Shown here: piece by piece, positions 39,682 to 52,451 of the stretch | Position numbering within the stretch: the first letter of the stretch is position 1 | Layout: each line of letters opens with the position of its first letter | Source of the DNA: Humitalea rosea | GTDB lineage: Bacteria; Pseudomonadota; Alphaproteobacteria; Acetobacterales; Acetobacteraceae | Assembly (NCBI RefSeq): GCF_003253705.1 | Contig: NZ_QKYU01000012.1 | Location: forward strand, 62,001-126,000 | DNA length: 64,000 nucleotides | Reading direction: 5' to 3' | The notes under the pieces: model-generated | Database searches by the model: none | Told to the model about the DNA's origin: nothing | The model's input: only the letters and a program-made list of their open reading frames with translations | Program-made: the position numbers and the translations under genes

Positions 39682-40341
39682 TCAGGCCCGCCCCGCCGCC
39701 CCCGAGAGCAGCAGCGGGTCCACCCGCAGCTTGCGCAGGGCGCGGCGCCACTTCGCCTCATGGTCCGGGTCGAACAGCAGCGCCTCATCGGGCGACACGC
39801 TCAGCCAGGCATTCTGCTGGATCTCATTCTCAAGCTGCCCCGGCCCCCAGCCGGCGTAGCCGAGCGCCAGAACACCCTCGCGCGGGCCACCGCCCTCGGC
39901 GATGGCTTTCAGGATATCGACGCTGGCGGTCAGCGCGTAATCGCCGCCGACATGCAGGCTGCCTTCGCTGGACCAGTCGGCGGTGTGCAGCACGAAGCCG
40001 CGCGCCCCCTCCACCGGGCCGCCGGCCAGCAGGCGGATGCGCCGCGCGGGCGGCGTCGGCGCCACATCGAGCTGCTTGAGCAGATCCTCGAAGGAGGGAG
40101 TCTCCAGCGGCTTGTTCATCACGATGCCCATCGCCCCATCGGGCGAATGCGCGCAGAGGCAGATGATCGCCTGCGCGAAGCGCGGGTCCTGCATCCCCGG
40201 CATGGCGATCAGCAGCTGACCCCCGAGGTAGCCGCCACCGGCCTGCCCCGCCCGTGTTCCACTGCCGTCGCCGGACGCCGTCTTCCGGGCCGCGGCCCGG
40301 AAGTCTTCCGGAATCTCACCTGTGCGTGCTCGTCGTCCCAT
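39682..40341 (-). CDS. YqgE/AlgH family protein
   Basis: A 219-residue cytoplasmic protein of the UPF0301 family. Recognisable are YLGGQLLIAMPGMQDPRFAQAIICLCAHSPDGAMGIVMNKP (in pieces), RLLAGGPVEGARGFVLHTAD and the closing GYAGWGPGQLENEI. The molecular role is unknown; AlgH in Pseudomonas affects alginate regulation. The start is placed at MGRRARTGEIPEDF (40341); the frame continues upstream without similarity. It is divergent from the peroxiredoxin gene, with about 100 bases between them. Confidence 0.9.
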   Translation of the reverse strand: MGRRARTGEIPEDFRAAARKTASGDGSGTRAGQAGGGYLGGQLLIAMPGMQDPRFAQAIICLCAHSPDGAMGIVMNKPLETPSFEDLLKQLDVAPTPPARRIRLLAGGPVEGARGFVLHTADWSSEGSLHVGGDYALTASVDILKAIAEGGGPREGVLALGYAGWGPGQLENEIQQNAWLSVSPDEALLFDPDHEAKWRRALRKLRVDPLLLSGAAGRA

Positions 40342-40442
40342 GGGCCTAAGTGTGGACACCCGCCGCCGCCGCCGCAAGCGGGGTGACAGTTCTGCGGACT
40401 CATCATACAATTCGTCCTGATTTTCACACGGAGTTCTGCCCC

Positions 40443-40925
40443 ATGGCGATTCAGCCCGGCGATGCCATACCCGTCATGAGCATCCAGCAGGCGACGCCCG
40501 AAGGGCCGCAGGCGCTTGATACGGCAGCGTTTTTTGCCGGCCGCACGGTGGTGCTCTTCGGCGTCCCCGGTGCCTTCACCCCGACCTGCTCGGCCAAGCA
40601 TCTGCCCGGCTTCGTCACCCATGCGGCGGCGCTGAAGGCCAAGGGCGTGAACGCGATCGCCTGCATGGCGGTGAATGACTCCTTCGTGATGTCGGCCTGG
40701 GCCAAGGATCAGGGCATCACCGACGAGGTGACGATGATCGCCGATGGCTCGGCGCTGTTCACCAAGGCGCTCGGCCTGGAGTTGGACCTGACGGCCCGCG
40801 GGCTTGGCGTCCGCTGCCAGCGCTTCGGCCTGATCGCCAAGGATGGGAAGGTCACCCACATCGGCGTCGAAGCCCCCGGCGGCTTCGAGGTCAGCACAGC
40901 CGAAGCCATGCTGGCCGCACTTTGA
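40443..40925 (+). CDS. Peroxiredoxin (Prx5 type)
   Basis: A 160-residue thiol peroxidase. The peroxidatic cysteine is Cys49 in GAFTPTCSAKHLPGF, which is the Prx5 subfamily motif. ACMAVNDSFVMSAWAKDQG is also typical. These enzymes reduce hydrogen peroxide and alkyl hydroperoxides, often with glutaredoxin or glutathione. No resolving cysteine is obvious close to the active site; a second Cys occurs in ACMAV and another in GVRCQRFGLI. The ATG at 40443 follows the start of a divergent yqgE gene. Confidence 0.93.
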   Translation: MAIQPGDAIPVMSIQQATPEGPQALDTAAFFAGRTVVLFGVPGAFTPTCSAKHLPGFVTHAAALKAKGVNAIACMAVNDSFVMSAWAKDQGITDEVTMIADGSALFTKALGLELDLTARGLGVRCQRFGLIAKDGKVTHIGVEAPGGFEVSTAEAMLAAL

Positions 40926-40933
40926 GTCGCCAT

Positions 40934-41200
40934 ATGGATCCCCTGTCGCTGAGCCTATTCGCGTGGCAGGCCTCGATGGTCTTCGCCCTGCGCTCCGCGT
41001 CGCTCGCCTTCGACCCGATGACCGCGAGCAGCCGTCTGGCGGATATGGCGGCGGAGAAGCACACCGCCTTCACCGCGGGCTGGTTCGACGCGGCGGCGGC
41101 GATGGCCTCCGGCGCCCGGCCGGACCAGGTGGCGGCAGCCGCGATAGCGCCCTCCCGCCGTCAGGTCGCGGCGAATGCACGGCATCTGACCCGGAGCTGA
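40934..41200 (+). CDS. Small phasin-like/antifreeze-annotated family protein
   Basis: An 88-residue alanine-rich helical protein (MDPLSLSLFAWQASMVFALRS, EKHTAFTAGWFDAAAAMASG, and a C-terminal RQVAANARHL). The pattern of a W at about residue 10 and EK in the middle is shared with small phasin-like proteins often misnamed antifreeze. A possible upstream TTG at 40922 would overlap the peroxiredoxin stop. The role may be granule coating, but this is only resemblance. Confidence 0.6.
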   Translation: MDPLSLSLFAWQASMVFALRSASLAFDPMTASSRLADMAAEKHTAFTAGWFDAAAAMASGARPDQVAAAAIAPSRRQVAANARHLTRS

Positions 41201-41339
41201 ACCAATCAGGGCGTAAGGGGCGCTGTTGTATTATTGCGACAGCTCTCGCCATAAGAGTACTTGCAGGGGCCTTCAGGCAACTTTGACGCGTCTACCGTGT
41301 TGACCTTTCCTGATGTCCATGTCGCAAGGAAAATCTCGT

Positions 41340-41702
41340 GTGTCGGATGACCCGTTCCTGATTGTCGAAGACGACGTCGTGGTTTCGCTCGACCTTGAGT
41401 ACATTGTCGCACGGCGGTTCCATGGTCCTGTCGTTGCCGTCTCCAGCGTGGCACAGGCACGCGCCCGGGTATCCGGGCCGATCCGGGCGGCCTTGCTCGA
41501 CATCGACGTGCGCGACGGCACCACTTTGGCCCTGGCCGAGGATCTCCGCTTGCGCGGGGTGCCGTTCGCCTTCGTCTCGGGCAGCGAGCCCGGGAGTCTG
41601 CCGGCGCGGCTGCGCCATATCCCCTTTGTGTCGAAGCCCTATGCACCGGATGCGGTAACCCGGGCGCTGGGTGAAATTCTCCGGGCGCCAGTCACCTCGT
41701 GA
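41340..41702 (+). CDS. Single-domain response regulator (CheY-like)
   Basis: A 120-residue receiver domain. The acidic pair is in IVEDDVVV, the phosphoacceptor aspartate is in LLDIDVRDG (about residue 46), and the switch residues are a serine in FVSGSEPG and a lysine in VSKPY. No output domain is present. I place the start at GTG 41340 because AAGGAAAA lies eight bases upstream; an ATG at 41313 would add nine residues but lacks a Shine-Dalgarno. The stop overlaps the kinase start (GTGA), so the pair is coupled. Confidence 0.85.
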   Translation: MSDDPFLIVEDDVVVSLDLEYIVARRFHGPVVAVSSVAQARARVSGPIRAALLDIDVRDGTTLALAEDLRLRGVPFAFVSGSEPGSLPARLRHIPFVSKPYAPDAVTRALGEILRAPVTS

Positions 41703-43168
41703 GGCAATACCTCGCCGATCCAGGGCGTCTCGCCGCGCTGGACGCCTTCAATATCCTGGACACCCCCCGCGAAGGGGCCTTCGACGACGCCGTGCACCTT
41801 GCCAGGACGATCTGCGGCACCGCGGTCGCGGCCGTGAACCTGCTGGCGGCGGATCGGCAGTGGTTCAAGGCGGAGGCAGGCCTGGGCGTGCGCGAGACGC
41901 CGCTGGATGGCTCGATCTGCGGCGTGGCCGCCATGTTGGCGCCCGGTCTGACGGTGGTGCCGGACACGCTGGCCGACCCCCGCTTCGCGGACTCCCCCCT
42001 GCTCGGCACCCCGCCCTTGCGCTTCTACGCCGGCGCGGTGCTGCAAACCGCCGAGGGCTTCCGGATCGGCACCCTCTGCGTGCTGGACCCAACCCCCCGC
42101 CCCGAGGGGCTGACCGAGGCGCAGACCTCCGGGCTGACCGCCCTCGCCCGCCAGGTCATGGCGCAGCTGGAGCTGCGCCGCGCGCTCGCCGCCGTCGGTG
42201 TCGGGGCGCGCAGCTTCCGCGCCATCGCCGAAACCGTGCCGCAGATGATCTGGTCGGCGCGGCCGGATGGGCACGTCGATTACTTCAACCGCCGCTGGCA
42301 TGAATTCACCGGCGGCGCGCCCGGCGCGGCCGATGGCGATGGCTGGGCGGTCTCGATCCACCCGGAGGACCTCCCGGCGACACATCTGGCCTGGAACGCG
42401 GCGGTGGCGACGGGGGAGCCCTATTTCGCCGAATACCGCGTGCGCCGCCACGATGGCGCCTGGCGCTGGTTCATCGCCCGCGCGACCCCGGTGCGGGATG
42501 CCGAGGGGCGGATCGAGCGCTGGTTCGGCACCAGTACCGATGTCGATGACCTCAAGCAGGCCGAGGCCGCGCGCGAATTGCTGGCGCGCGAGCTGAACCA
42601 CCGGATGCGGAATATCTTCACGCTGATCGGCGGCCTCGTGTCCATCACCTCCCGCAGCTTCGCCGAAGCCACCGATTATGCCGATGCGCTGCGCGTGCGG
42701 ATCAGCGCCCTGGCCCGCGCCCATGAATTCGTCACCCCGGTCGAGGCCGATGCCGCCGCGCAGGGCGGGCTGCCGGGGCTGTTGGAAGTGCTTCTCGCGC
42801 CCTACCCGGGCACCGCGGGGGCCGATATCGTGATCGATGTGCCGGACCTGCCCGTCGGCCCCCGCGCCGCGACGGCGCTGGCGCTGATCCTGCATGAGCA
42901 GGCGACCAATGCGTTGAAATACGGCGGCCTGTCGCGGCCGGGCGGCCGGGTCGCGGTGACGGCCCGGGCAGAGGGCGACCGGCTGCTGCTGGTCTGGCGC
43001 GAAACCGGCGGCCCCGCGATCGATGGGCCGCCGAGCCGGTCAGGCTTCGGCACCATGCTGGCGGCGCGCTCGGCCGAGGGCCACCTCAACGGCAAGATCA
43101 CCCATGACTGGCAGCCCGAGGGGCTGGTCGCCACGCTCTCGGTGCCGCTGGCGATCCTGGACAGCTGA
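41699..43168 (+). CDS. GAF-PAS sensor histidine kinase, HWE type
   Basis: A 489-residue cytoplasmic kinase. GAF domain ~10-150 (DGSICGVAAML), PAS ~175-290 (TVPQMIWSARPDGHVDYFNRRWHEFTG, in pieces) and kinase core ~295-489. The phosphoacceptor histidine is in ARELNHRMRNIFTLIGGL and the ATP-binding N box is LHEQATNALKYGGLS followed by VWRETGG, which is the HWE/HisKA_2 subfamily signature. No membrane segment is seen, so it should sense a cytosolic signal. It is coupled to the receiver gene. Confidence 0.9.
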   Translation: MRQYLADPGRLAALDAFNILDTPREGAFDDAVHLARTICGTAVAAVNLLAADRQWFKAEAGLGVRETPLDGSICGVAAMLAPGLTVVPDTLADPRFADSPLLGTPPLRFYAGAVLQTAEGFRIGTLCVLDPTPRPEGLTEAQTSGLTALARQVMAQLELRRALAAVGVGARSFRAIAETVPQMIWSARPDGHVDYFNRRWHEFTGGAPGAADGDGWAVSIHPEDLPATHLAWNAAVATGEPYFAEYRVRRHDGAWRWFIARATPVRDAEGRIERWFGTSTDVDDLKQAEAARELLARELNHRMRNIFTLIGGLVSITSRSFAEATDYADALRVRISALARAHEFVTPVEADAAAQGGLPGLLEVLLAPYPGTAGADIVIDVPDLPVGPRAATALALILHEQATNALKYGGLSRPGGRVAVTARAEGDRLLLVWRETGGPAIDGPPSRSGFGTMLAARSAEGHLNGKITHDWQPEGLVATLSVPLAILDS

Positions 43169-43175
43169 AGCCGGT

Positions 43176-44894
43176 TCAGGCGCCGCAGCCGGCGTCCCGC
43201 AGCAGGCTTTCCACCGCGTCTTCCGGGACATCGCTGCTGGTGAAGGCCTGCCCCGGCCCACGCAGCAGGATGAAGCGCATCTTGCCCTCGCGCGCCTTCT
43301 TGTCGCTGCGCATCCGCGCCATCAGCCGCTCGGTCGAGAACGGCCGGGGCATGTCCACGATCCGCGCCCGCAGCCCGACCGAGGCCACATGCCGCGCGAC
43401 CCGCGCCGGCAGCCCCGCCTCGGCATGGCCGAGCCGGGTGGAGAGCGCGGCCGCCAGCACCAGCCCGATCGCCACCGCCTCGCCATGCAGCAGGCTGCCG
43501 TCGTAGCCGCATTCGGCCTCGATCGCATGGCCGAAGGTATGGCCGAGGTTGAGCAGCGCGCGGCCGCCATCGGGCGCCTCCTCCCGCTCATCCGCCGCGA
43601 CCACGGCGCCCTTGAGCTTGCAGGAGGCGAGCACCGCATGGCGCAGCGCCGCAGGGTCGCCGGCGATGGCGGCGGGGCCATTCGCCTCGCACCAGTCCCA
43701 GAGCGGGCCGTCCAGCAGCCCGTGCTTGGCAACCTCGGCCCAGCCCGCGCGCAGTTCGCGCGCAGGCAGGGTCGCGAGCGTCGCGGTATCGGCCAGCACC
43801 AGCTTCGGCTGGTGGAAGGCGCCGACCAGGTTCTTGCCGGATTTGAGGTTGATGCCGGTCTTGCCGCCGACGCTGCTGTCCACCTGGGCCAGCAGCGTCG
43901 TCGGCACCTGCACGAAGGCCAGGCCCCGCAGCGTGGTCGCGGCGACGAAGCCCGCCAGATCCCCGACCACCCCGCCGCCGAGGGCGATCACCGTGGTCCG
44001 CCGGTCCGCCCCCGCGGCCAGCACCCGCTCGGTCACCTCGGCGTAGGAGGGGAAGGATTTGGTGGCCTCCCCGGGCGGCACCACGATTTCGGCGAGGATC
44101 GTGAGCCCGCCCTCCTCCAGCCCCGCGCGCAGCGAGAGCCCGTGGCGGCTCGCGACATTGGCATCGGCGATGACGACGACCCGCCTGCTCGGCAGCAGCG
44201 GCGCCAGCAGCGCCCCGGCCCGGGCCAGCAGATTGCCGCCGACCAGTATGTCGTAGGGCTGGGAGAGCGGCACCGTCAGCCGCTCCGCCTCGGCATGGTT
44301 GCCGATCGCGGCCATGACGCGGCGGGTGGTGGTTTCGGGCGGTTCGTCGGTGCAGTCCACGATCAGCTCGGCCTCGGTATAGATGGGGTGGCGGGCCGTG
44401 ATCAGCCCGTCCAGGACGGCCGCGGGATCGCGGCCATGGAACATCGGGCGGTGGTCCCGCCCGGCGACGCGGCGCAGCAGGGTCGGCGCCCGCGCGCGCA
44501 GCCAGACGCTCATGGCGCCCGAGGCCGTCACCGCGCGGCGGGTGGCCGGGTCCATGAAGGCCCCGCCCCCGGTCGCCAGCACCAGCGGCGGGCCGGCCAG
44601 CAGCCGGGCGATCACCCGGCGCTCGCCGTCGCGGAAATGCGGCTCGCCGTAGCGCGCGAAGATTTCGGTGATCGGAAGCCCCGCGGCGGCCTCGATCTCC
44701 ACATCCGCGTCGCGGAACGGCAGGCCCATGCGGGCCGCCAGGCGCCGCCCGATCGCCGACTTTCCCGCGCCCGGCAGGCCGATCAGGACAATACTCCGCT
44801 CCTGCGCCACGGGCTCGCCCGGGCGGTGGGGGCGGGCCGTCTCGGGGGCGCGTTCGGGGCGATCCGGGGCCGTGAGGTCGAGGTTGCGTGACAC
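43176..44894 (-). CDS. Shikimate kinase-3-dehydroquinate synthase fusion (AroK-AroB)
   Basis: A 572-residue bifunctional enzyme for two steps of the shikimate pathway. The kinase domain (~30-190) has P-loop GLPGAGKS at 39-46 and ATGGGAFMDPATR. The synthase domain (~200-572) has ALGGGVVGDLAGFVA, the metal and substrate segment VPTTLLAQVDSSVGGKTGINL (in pieces) and LNLGHTFGHAIEAE with its metal-binding histidines. The start is GTG at 44894, chosen because the alternative ATG would overlap the divergent small membrane gene. A complete fusion with no linker stop is unusual but reported in some alphaproteobacteria. Confidence 0.9.
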   Translation of the reverse strand: MSRNLDLTAPDRPERAPETARPHRPGEPVAQERSIVLIGLPGAGKSAIGRRLAARMGLPFRDADVEIEAAAGLPITEIFARYGEPHFRDGERRVIARLLAGPPLVLATGGGAFMDPATRRAVTASGAMSVWLRARAPTLLRRVAGRDHRPMFHGRDPAAVLDGLITARHPIYTEAELIVDCTDEPPETTTRRVMAAIGNHAEAERLTVPLSQPYDILVGGNLLARAGALLAPLLPSRRVVVIADANVASRHGLSLRAGLEEGGLTILAEIVVPPGEATKSFPSYAEVTERVLAAGADRRTTVIALGGGVVGDLAGFVAATTLRGLAFVQVPTTLLAQVDSSVGGKTGINLKSGKNLVGAFHQPKLVLADTATLATLPARELRAGWAEVAKHGLLDGPLWDWCEANGPAAIAGDPAALRHAVLASCKLKGAVVAADEREEAPDGGRALLNLGHTFGHAIEAECGYDGSLLHGEAVAIGLVLAAALSTRLGHAEAGLPARVARHVASVGLRARIVDMPRPFSTERLMARMRSDKKAREGKMRFILLRGPGQAFTSSDVPEDAVESLLRDAGCGA

Positions 44895-44946
44895 GGTGGC
44901 GAAGGCTAGCACACAGCAACCCCCCGCACAGGATGCCTCTCCCCTC

Positions 44947-45093
44947 ATGTTTCGCCGCCCCGTGCTTTCGATCCTGCTGGTGATGATCCTCGTGATCCTG
45001 GCCGGGCTCCTGGCCGTTGGCGCCTTTCCGCCGAGCGTGGTGCCGCAGCCGGTCGAGCGCGCGATCCCCAACGAGCGATTCGGCACCCGCTGA
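44947..45093 (+). CDS. Small single-helix membrane protein upstream of xerD
   Basis: A 48-residue protein (MFRRPVLSILLVMILVILAG with a C-terminal polar tail NERFGTR). One membrane helix fills residues 6-27. It starts 52 bases from the aroKB start on the other strand and ends five bases before xerD, suggesting a shared transcript with it. Function unknown. Confidence 0.6.
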   Translation: MFRRPVLSILLVMILVILAGLLAVGAFPPSVVPQPVERAIPNERFGTR

Positions 45094-45098
45094 CGCCC

Positions 45099-46001
45099 AT
45101 GCCCGGCGGCCGCCACGTCGAGGCGTTTCTGGAAATGCTGGCCGCCGAACGCGGCGCCGCGCGCAACACCATCGCCGCCTATGCCGCCGACCTCGCCGAT
45201 TTCGCGCCCAATGCCGGAGGCCCCGTGCATCAGGCGCGGCCGGAGGCGCTGTCGGCCTATCTACGCGGGCTGTCGGACCAGGGGCTGGCCCCGCGCACGG
45301 CACAGCGCCGCCTCTCCGCCCTGCGGCAATTCTTCGGCTTCCTGGCGCGGCAAGGGGTGCGGGAGGATGACCCGACCCTGCTGCTGGCAACTCCCAAGAT
45401 CCCGGCCAGCCTGCCCAAGCCCTTGGCCGAGGCCGAGGTCACGCAATTGATCGAGGGCGCGGCCCGCCTGCCCGAACCGCGCGGCGCGCGGGCGGTGGCG
45501 ATGCTGGAGCTGCTCTATTCCTCCGGCCTGCGCGCGAGCGAGGCGGTGACCCTGCCCGCCGCCGCGTTGCGGGCGGGCTCCGTGCTGGTCACGGTGCGGG
45601 GCAAGGGCGGGCGGGACCGGCTGGTGCCGATCTCGGACCGCGCGCGCCAGGCGGTGGCGGCGGCGCTGGGGGCGCCCGAGCCGAATCGGCGCTGGCTGTT
45701 CCCCTCGCGCGGGGCCTCAGGGCATCTGACCCGCCAGGGGCTGGGCGTGCTGCTGAAGGATGCGGCGCTGGCCGCCGGGATCGACCCCGGGCGGGTCAGC
45801 CCGCATGTGCTGCGCCATTCCTTCGCCAGCCATTTGCTGGCCCATGGCGCCGATCTGCGCAGCCTGCAGATGCTGCTGGGCCATGCCGATATCGCCACGA
45901 CGCAGATCTACACGAAGGTGCTGGAGGAGCGGCTGCGGGCGCTGGTCGAGGCGCACCACCCGCTGGCCGGCCGCACAAAAGAAGACCCCCGCCTCCCGTG
46001 A
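45099..46001 (+). CDS. xerD: Site-specific tyrosine recombinase XerD
   Basis: A 300-residue recombinase that resolves chromosome dimers at dif. The N-terminal core-binding domain begins HVEAFLEMLAAERGAARNTIAAYAADL. The catalytic residues are in LYSSGLRASE (Arg), VRGKGGRDR (Lys), HVLRHSFASHLL (His-x-x-Arg), GHADIATTQ (His) and IYTKV (Tyr). FtsK-gamma-interacting C terminus is present in length. It is cotranscribed with the small membrane gene and closed by a hairpin. Confidence 0.93.
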   Translation: MPGGRHVEAFLEMLAAERGAARNTIAAYAADLADFAPNAGGPVHQARPEALSAYLRGLSDQGLAPRTAQRRLSALRQFFGFLARQGVREDDPTLLLATPKIPASLPKPLAEAEVTQLIEGAARLPEPRGARAVAMLELLYSSGLRASEAVTLPAAALRAGSVLVTVRGKGGRDRLVPISDRARQAVAAALGAPEPNRRWLFPSRGASGHLTRQGLGVLLKDAALAAGIDPGRVSPHVLRHSFASHLLAHGADLRSLQMLLGHADIATTQIYTKVLEERLRALVEAHHPLAGRTKEDPRLP

Positions 46002-46014
46002 GGGAAGCGGGGGC
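45986..46014 (+). terminator. GC-rich hairpin overlapping the xerD stop
   Basis: CCCCCGCCTCCC (45986-45997) pairs with GGGAAGCGGGGGC (46002-46014) with one mismatch around a GTGA loop that holds the xerD stop codon. No T-run follows, so it is a possible transcription terminator or mRNA end-stabiliser. Confidence 0.45.
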
Positions 46015-46177
46015 AAGGTGCCATGGCCGGCAAGGGAGAGTCCTGGAGGCTGCAACCGGCCACGGAGTCTGGGGGGAGAGAGGCGCAGCCCCAGGGTATG
46101 TCTGGAGTGTCAACGCCAAGTCTTGACGAAAGGTTTCGCTGCGCCGCGAAAAAATCGGGCGAAGGCGTCACTTATCT

Positions 46178-46600
46178 TTACGGCGCGCCGGGGACGCCCC
46201 GCTCCACCTGCCGCTTCCAGTCGTTGACGTCATAGCAGGTGGTGACCCGGGCGATCCGACCGTCGCGGATCTCGAGGAAGGCCCCGGCGGGCAGCACATA
46301 GCCCTGGCCATGGGCAGGCGGCATGCCGGCATCGGCAATGAGATAGGTGCCGGTCACGGTGAATTCCGCCGCGGCCCGGGTGCCGGTCGCATCCACCATC
46401 ACCACCATGCCGGTCAACTGCTCGCGATAGGCGCGCCCCATCCAGCCGAGGAAGGACGCGAAGGCGGCACGGCCGGTCTCGCGGCCGCCCTGGTTGATGT
46501 CATGCACCACATCCTCGGTCAGCAGCGCCAGCATCCCCGGCCAATCGGCGCGGTTGAAGGCGTCGTAGTAGCGGCGGACCAGGGTTTCAGTGGCGTGCAT
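46178..46600 (-). CDS. SnoaL/NTF2-like nuclear transport factor 2 family protein
   Basis: A 140-residue protein with the NTF2-like fold: a starting [29 protein letters not shown], a central [28 protein letters not shown] and a conserved final [16 protein letters not shown] (in pieces). Such proteins include ketosteroid-isomerase-like enzymes and polyketide cyclases; the substrate is unknown. The ATG at 46600 faces away from glyQ, whose start is 76 bases away. Confidence 0.85.
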   Translation of the reverse strand: MHATETLVRRYYDAFNRADWPGMLALLTEDVVHDINQGGRETGRAAFASFLGWMGRAYREQLTGMVVMVDATGTRAAAEFTVTGTYLIADAGMPPAHGQGYVLPAGAFLEIRDGRIARVTTCYDVNDWKRQVERGVPGAP

Positions 46601-46675
46601 CGGGGGGCGCTTCCTTGCCGGGGCTTCGGGCCCGCGCTTATGGTGCGGCCCCTTGCGAGAGCCCAGCCAAAAAGC

Positions 46676-47557
46676 ATGACCGACCGCCCTCCCTCCTTCC
46701 AGGAGATCATTTTCCGCCTTTCCGCCTTCTGGGCGGCGCAGGGCTGCGTGATCCTCCAGCCCTACGACATGGAGATGGGGGCCGGGACCTTCCATCCGGC
46801 GACAACGCTGCGCGCGCTCGGTCCGCAGCCCTGGCGCGCGGCCTATGTGCAGCCCTCGCGGCGGCCCTCGGATGGGCGCTACGGCGAGAACCCCAACCGC
46901 TTGCAGCACTATTACCAGTATCAGGTCATCCTGAAGCCCAGCCCGGCCGATCCCCAAGGGCTGCTGCTGGACTCCTATCGCGCGCTCGGGCTGGACCCGA
47001 TGCTGCATGATTTCCGCTTCGTCGAGGATGACTGGGAAAGCCCGACCCTCGGGGCCTGGGGCCTCGGCTGGGAGGTCTGGTGCGACGGGATGGAGGTGAC
47101 GCAGTTCACCTATTTCCAGCAGGTCGGCGGCATCGCGGTGGAAAAGCCCTGCGCCGAGCTGACCTACGGGCTGGAACGCCTGGCGATGTACATCCAGGGC
47201 GTCGAGAATGTGTACGACCTGGATTACAACGGCGCCGGCGTCACCTACGGCGATGTCTTCCTGCGCGCCGAACAGGAGTTCAGCGCCCATAATTTCGAGG
47301 CTGCCGACATCGCCATGCTGTTCCGCCATTTCGAGGATGCGGAGGCGGAATGCGCGGCCCTGCTCGACCGCAAGCTGGCTCTGCCGGCCTATGACCAGTG
47401 CATCAAGGCCTCGCATCGCTTCAACCTGCTGGATGCGCGGGGGGCGATCAGCGTGACCGAGCGCGCGGCCTATATCGGCCGGGTGCGGGCGCTGTCGCGG
47501 CGCTGTTGCGAGGCCTGGATCGCGCCGCAGGAAAACGCCCCGGCGACCCATGCCTGA
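46676..47557 (+). CDS. glyQ: Glycine-tRNA ligase alpha subunit
   Basis: A 293-residue catalytic subunit of the bacterial alpha2-beta2 glycyl-tRNA synthetase. Conserved segments are [50 protein letters not shown] (in pieces) and [10 protein letters not shown]. Length is standard. The ATG at 46676 follows AGCC and a purine-poor leader; an ORF extension to 46310 is not supported. Its last codons overlap glyS by eight bases. Confidence 0.95.
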   Translation: MTDRPPSFQEIIFRLSAFWAAQGCVILQPYDMEMGAGTFHPATTLRALGPQPWRAAYVQPSRRPSDGRYGENPNRLQHYYQYQVILKPSPADPQGLLLDSYRALGLDPMLHDFRFVEDDWESPTLGAWGLGWEVWCDGMEVTQFTYFQQVGGIAVEKPCAELTYGLERLAMYIQGVENVYDLDYNGAGVTYGDVFLRAEQEFSAHNFEAADIAMLFRHFEDAEAECAALLDRKLALPAYDQCIKASHRFNLLDARGAISVTERAAYIGRVRALSRRCCEAWIAPQENAPATHA

Positions 47558-49778
47558 GTTTCTTCTCGAACTCTTCTCCGAAGAGATTCCCGCCCGCATG
47601 CAGCCGCGCGCGGCCGATGACCTGAAGCGCCTGCTGACCGAGGCGCTGGCCCCCGCCGGGCTGAAGCTGGCCGAGGTGCAGCTGTTCCACGGCCCCCGCC
47701 GCATCGCGCTTACGGCCGAACTGCCCGCCGGCACCGCCGCGGAGACGCGGGAGGAACGCGGCCCCCGCCAGGGCGCCCCACCCGCCGCGATCGAGGCTTT
47801 TTTGCGCTCCAAGGCAGGACTGCCGCCGGAGCAGGTCGCGCGCGCCGCCGCAGCCCTGGCGGCGGGCGAGGATTTCGCCGAGGCGGGGGTTGCCGCGGGC
47901 TTCGCCGATACCGGCAAGGGCGTGTTCCTGCTCGCCCGGCTGGACCGGCCGGGGCGGCCGACCGCCGAGCTTCTGGCCGGCGCCCTGCCCGGGCTGCTGC
48001 GCCGCTTCCCCTGGCCGAAGTCGATGCGCTGGGGCGGGAGTTCCGCCTTCACCTGGGTGCGGCCGCTGAAGCGCATCCTCTGCGTCTTCGACGGCCGCGT
48101 GGTGCCCTTCGACCTGCGCCACGGCGAGGATGACGGGCATGGCCTGGCCTCGGGCGAACTGACCGAGGGCCATCGCATCATGTTCCCCGGCGCCTTCCCC
48201 GCGACCAATGCGGTGGATTGGCAGCGCGGGCTGCGGATGCGGAACGTGGTCGCCGATGCCGCCGAGCGGCTGGCGCTGGTGCGCGACGGCATCACCACCT
48301 TGGCCGCGGCCGAGGGGCTGGTGATGGTGCCGGATGAACCGCTGCTGGCGGAGATCGCGGGGCTGGTGGAATGGCCGGTGCCGCTGCTGGCGCGGATCGA
48401 CGACGCCTTCATGGACCTGCCACCCGAGGTGATGCGGACGACCATGCGGGCCAACCAGAAATACGTCTCGCTGCGGGAGGCCGATGGCCGGCCCGCGGCG
48501 CGCTTCGCTTTGGTCGCCAATATCGCGGCCAAGGATGGCGGGGCGGCGATCGCGGCGGGCAATGAGCGGGTGCTGCGGGCGCGGCTGTCCGATGCGCGCT
48601 TCTTCTGGGACCAGGACCGCAAACAGCGGCTGGAAAGCCGGTTGCCCAAGCTCGATACCGTGGTGTTCCACGCCAGGCTCGGCACCCAGGGGCAGCGCGT
48701 GGCGCGGCTGGCGCGGCTGGCGCGCTGGCTGGCACCACATGTCGGGGCCGATCCCGCGCTGGCCGCACGGGCGGCGAAGCTGGCCAAGGCCGATCTCGGC
48801 ACCGGCATGGTCGGGGAATTCCCCGAATTGCAGGGGCTGATGGGCCGCTACTACGCGATCCATGACGGCGAGGTGCCGGCGGTGGCCGATGCCATCGCCG
48901 AGCATTACCGCCCCGCCGGGCCCGGCGATGCGGTGCCGGTGCATCCGGTCAGCATCGCCGCGGCATTGGCGGATAAGCTGGACCAGTTGGCGGGCTTCTT
49001 CGCCGTCGATGAACGCCCGACCGGCAGTGGCGACCCCTATGCGCTGCGCCGCGCGGCCTTGGGCGTCATCCGCATCATCCGCGAGAACGCGCTGCGGCTG
49101 CCGCTGACCGATGCGCTGGCCGAGGCCTTCTTCGGCTTCCCCCAGGCGGTCGGCATGACGAGCGACCCCGAATTCGGCATGGCGGTCGCGGCCGAGGTGA
49201 TGGCAACCGGCTGGGAGCCCGCACGCGACTCCGCCCAGCCGACGATGGTCGCCGCCTTCGCCACCGGGGTGCTGCGCTTCCTGACCGAGCGCCTGCGCGT
49301 CACGTTGCGGGCCGAGGGCGCGCGGCACGACATCCTCTCGGCGGTGATGGAGCGGGACGACGACCTGCTGCGCCTGCTGGCCCGGGCCGAGGCGCTGGGC
49401 GACACGCTGGACTCGGCCGAGGGCGCGGATCTGCTCGCGGCCTATCGGCGCGCGCAGAACATCCTGCGGATCGAGACCAAGAAGGACGGCCCGCATGACG
49501 GCCCGGTCGAGGATGTGCTGCTCTACCAGACCGAGGAGCGGGCGCTCTCCACGGCCATCGACGAGGCCCGGCCGGTCCTGGATGCGGCGCTGACGGCGGA
49601 GGATTTCCCCGCCGCCATGGCTGCTCTCGCGACCTTGCGGACGCCGCTCGATGCTTTCTTCACCGCCGTGGTGGTCAATGACCCGGATGCCGCGTTACGA
49701 CGCAACCGCCTGGCGCTGCTGTCGCGGCTGACCACGGCGATGGATCGCGTCGCAGACCTCTCAAAGATCGAAGGGTAA
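47550..49778 (+). CDS. glyS: Glycine-tRNA ligase beta subunit
   Basis: A 742-residue subunit that provides tRNA recognition for GlyQ. It begins [25 protein letters not shown] and shows [12 protein letters not shown]-like and [19 protein letters not shown], the latter near residue 293 and typical for GlyS. The eight-base overlap with glyQ shows coupled translation. ppdK follows 6 bases downstream, so the two tRNA-ligase genes and pyruvate phosphate dikinase form one likely operon. Confidence 0.95.
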   Translation: MPEFLLELFSEEIPARMQPRAADDLKRLLTEALAPAGLKLAEVQLFHGPRRIALTAELPAGTAAETREERGPRQGAPPAAIEAFLRSKAGLPPEQVARAAAALAAGEDFAEAGVAAGFADTGKGVFLLARLDRPGRPTAELLAGALPGLLRRFPWPKSMRWGGSSAFTWVRPLKRILCVFDGRVVPFDLRHGEDDGHGLASGELTEGHRIMFPGAFPATNAVDWQRGLRMRNVVADAAERLALVRDGITTLAAAEGLVMVPDEPLLAEIAGLVEWPVPLLARIDDAFMDLPPEVMRTTMRANQKYVSLREADGRPAARFALVANIAAKDGGAAIAAGNERVLRARLSDARFFWDQDRKQRLESRLPKLDTVVFHARLGTQGQRVARLARLARWLAPHVGADPALAARAAKLAKADLGTGMVGEFPELQGLMGRYYAIHDGEVPAVADAIAEHYRPAGPGDAVPVHPVSIAAALADKLDQLAGFFAVDERPTGSGDPYALRRAALGVIRIIRENALRLPLTDALAEAFFGFPQAVGMTSDPEFGMAVAAEVMATGWEPARDSAQPTMVAAFATGVLRFLTERLRVTLRAEGARHDILSAVMERDDDLLRLLARAEALGDTLDSAEGADLLAAYRRAQNILRIETKKDGPHDGPVEDVLLYQTEERALSTAIDEARPVLDAALTAEDFPAAMAALATLRTPLDAFFTAVVVNDPDAALRRNRLALLSRLTTAMDRVADLSKIEG

Positions 49779-49784
49779 GCCACT

Positions 49785-52447
<2,663 letters not shown>

Positions 52448-52451
<4 letters not shown>

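Noticed and set aside
43588-45390. A 600-codon minus-strand frame overlapping aroKB, the small membrane gene and xerD
   Set aside because: It is a shadow frame made mainly of Arg, Gly, Pro and Ala, out of frame with the domains recognised in aroKB.
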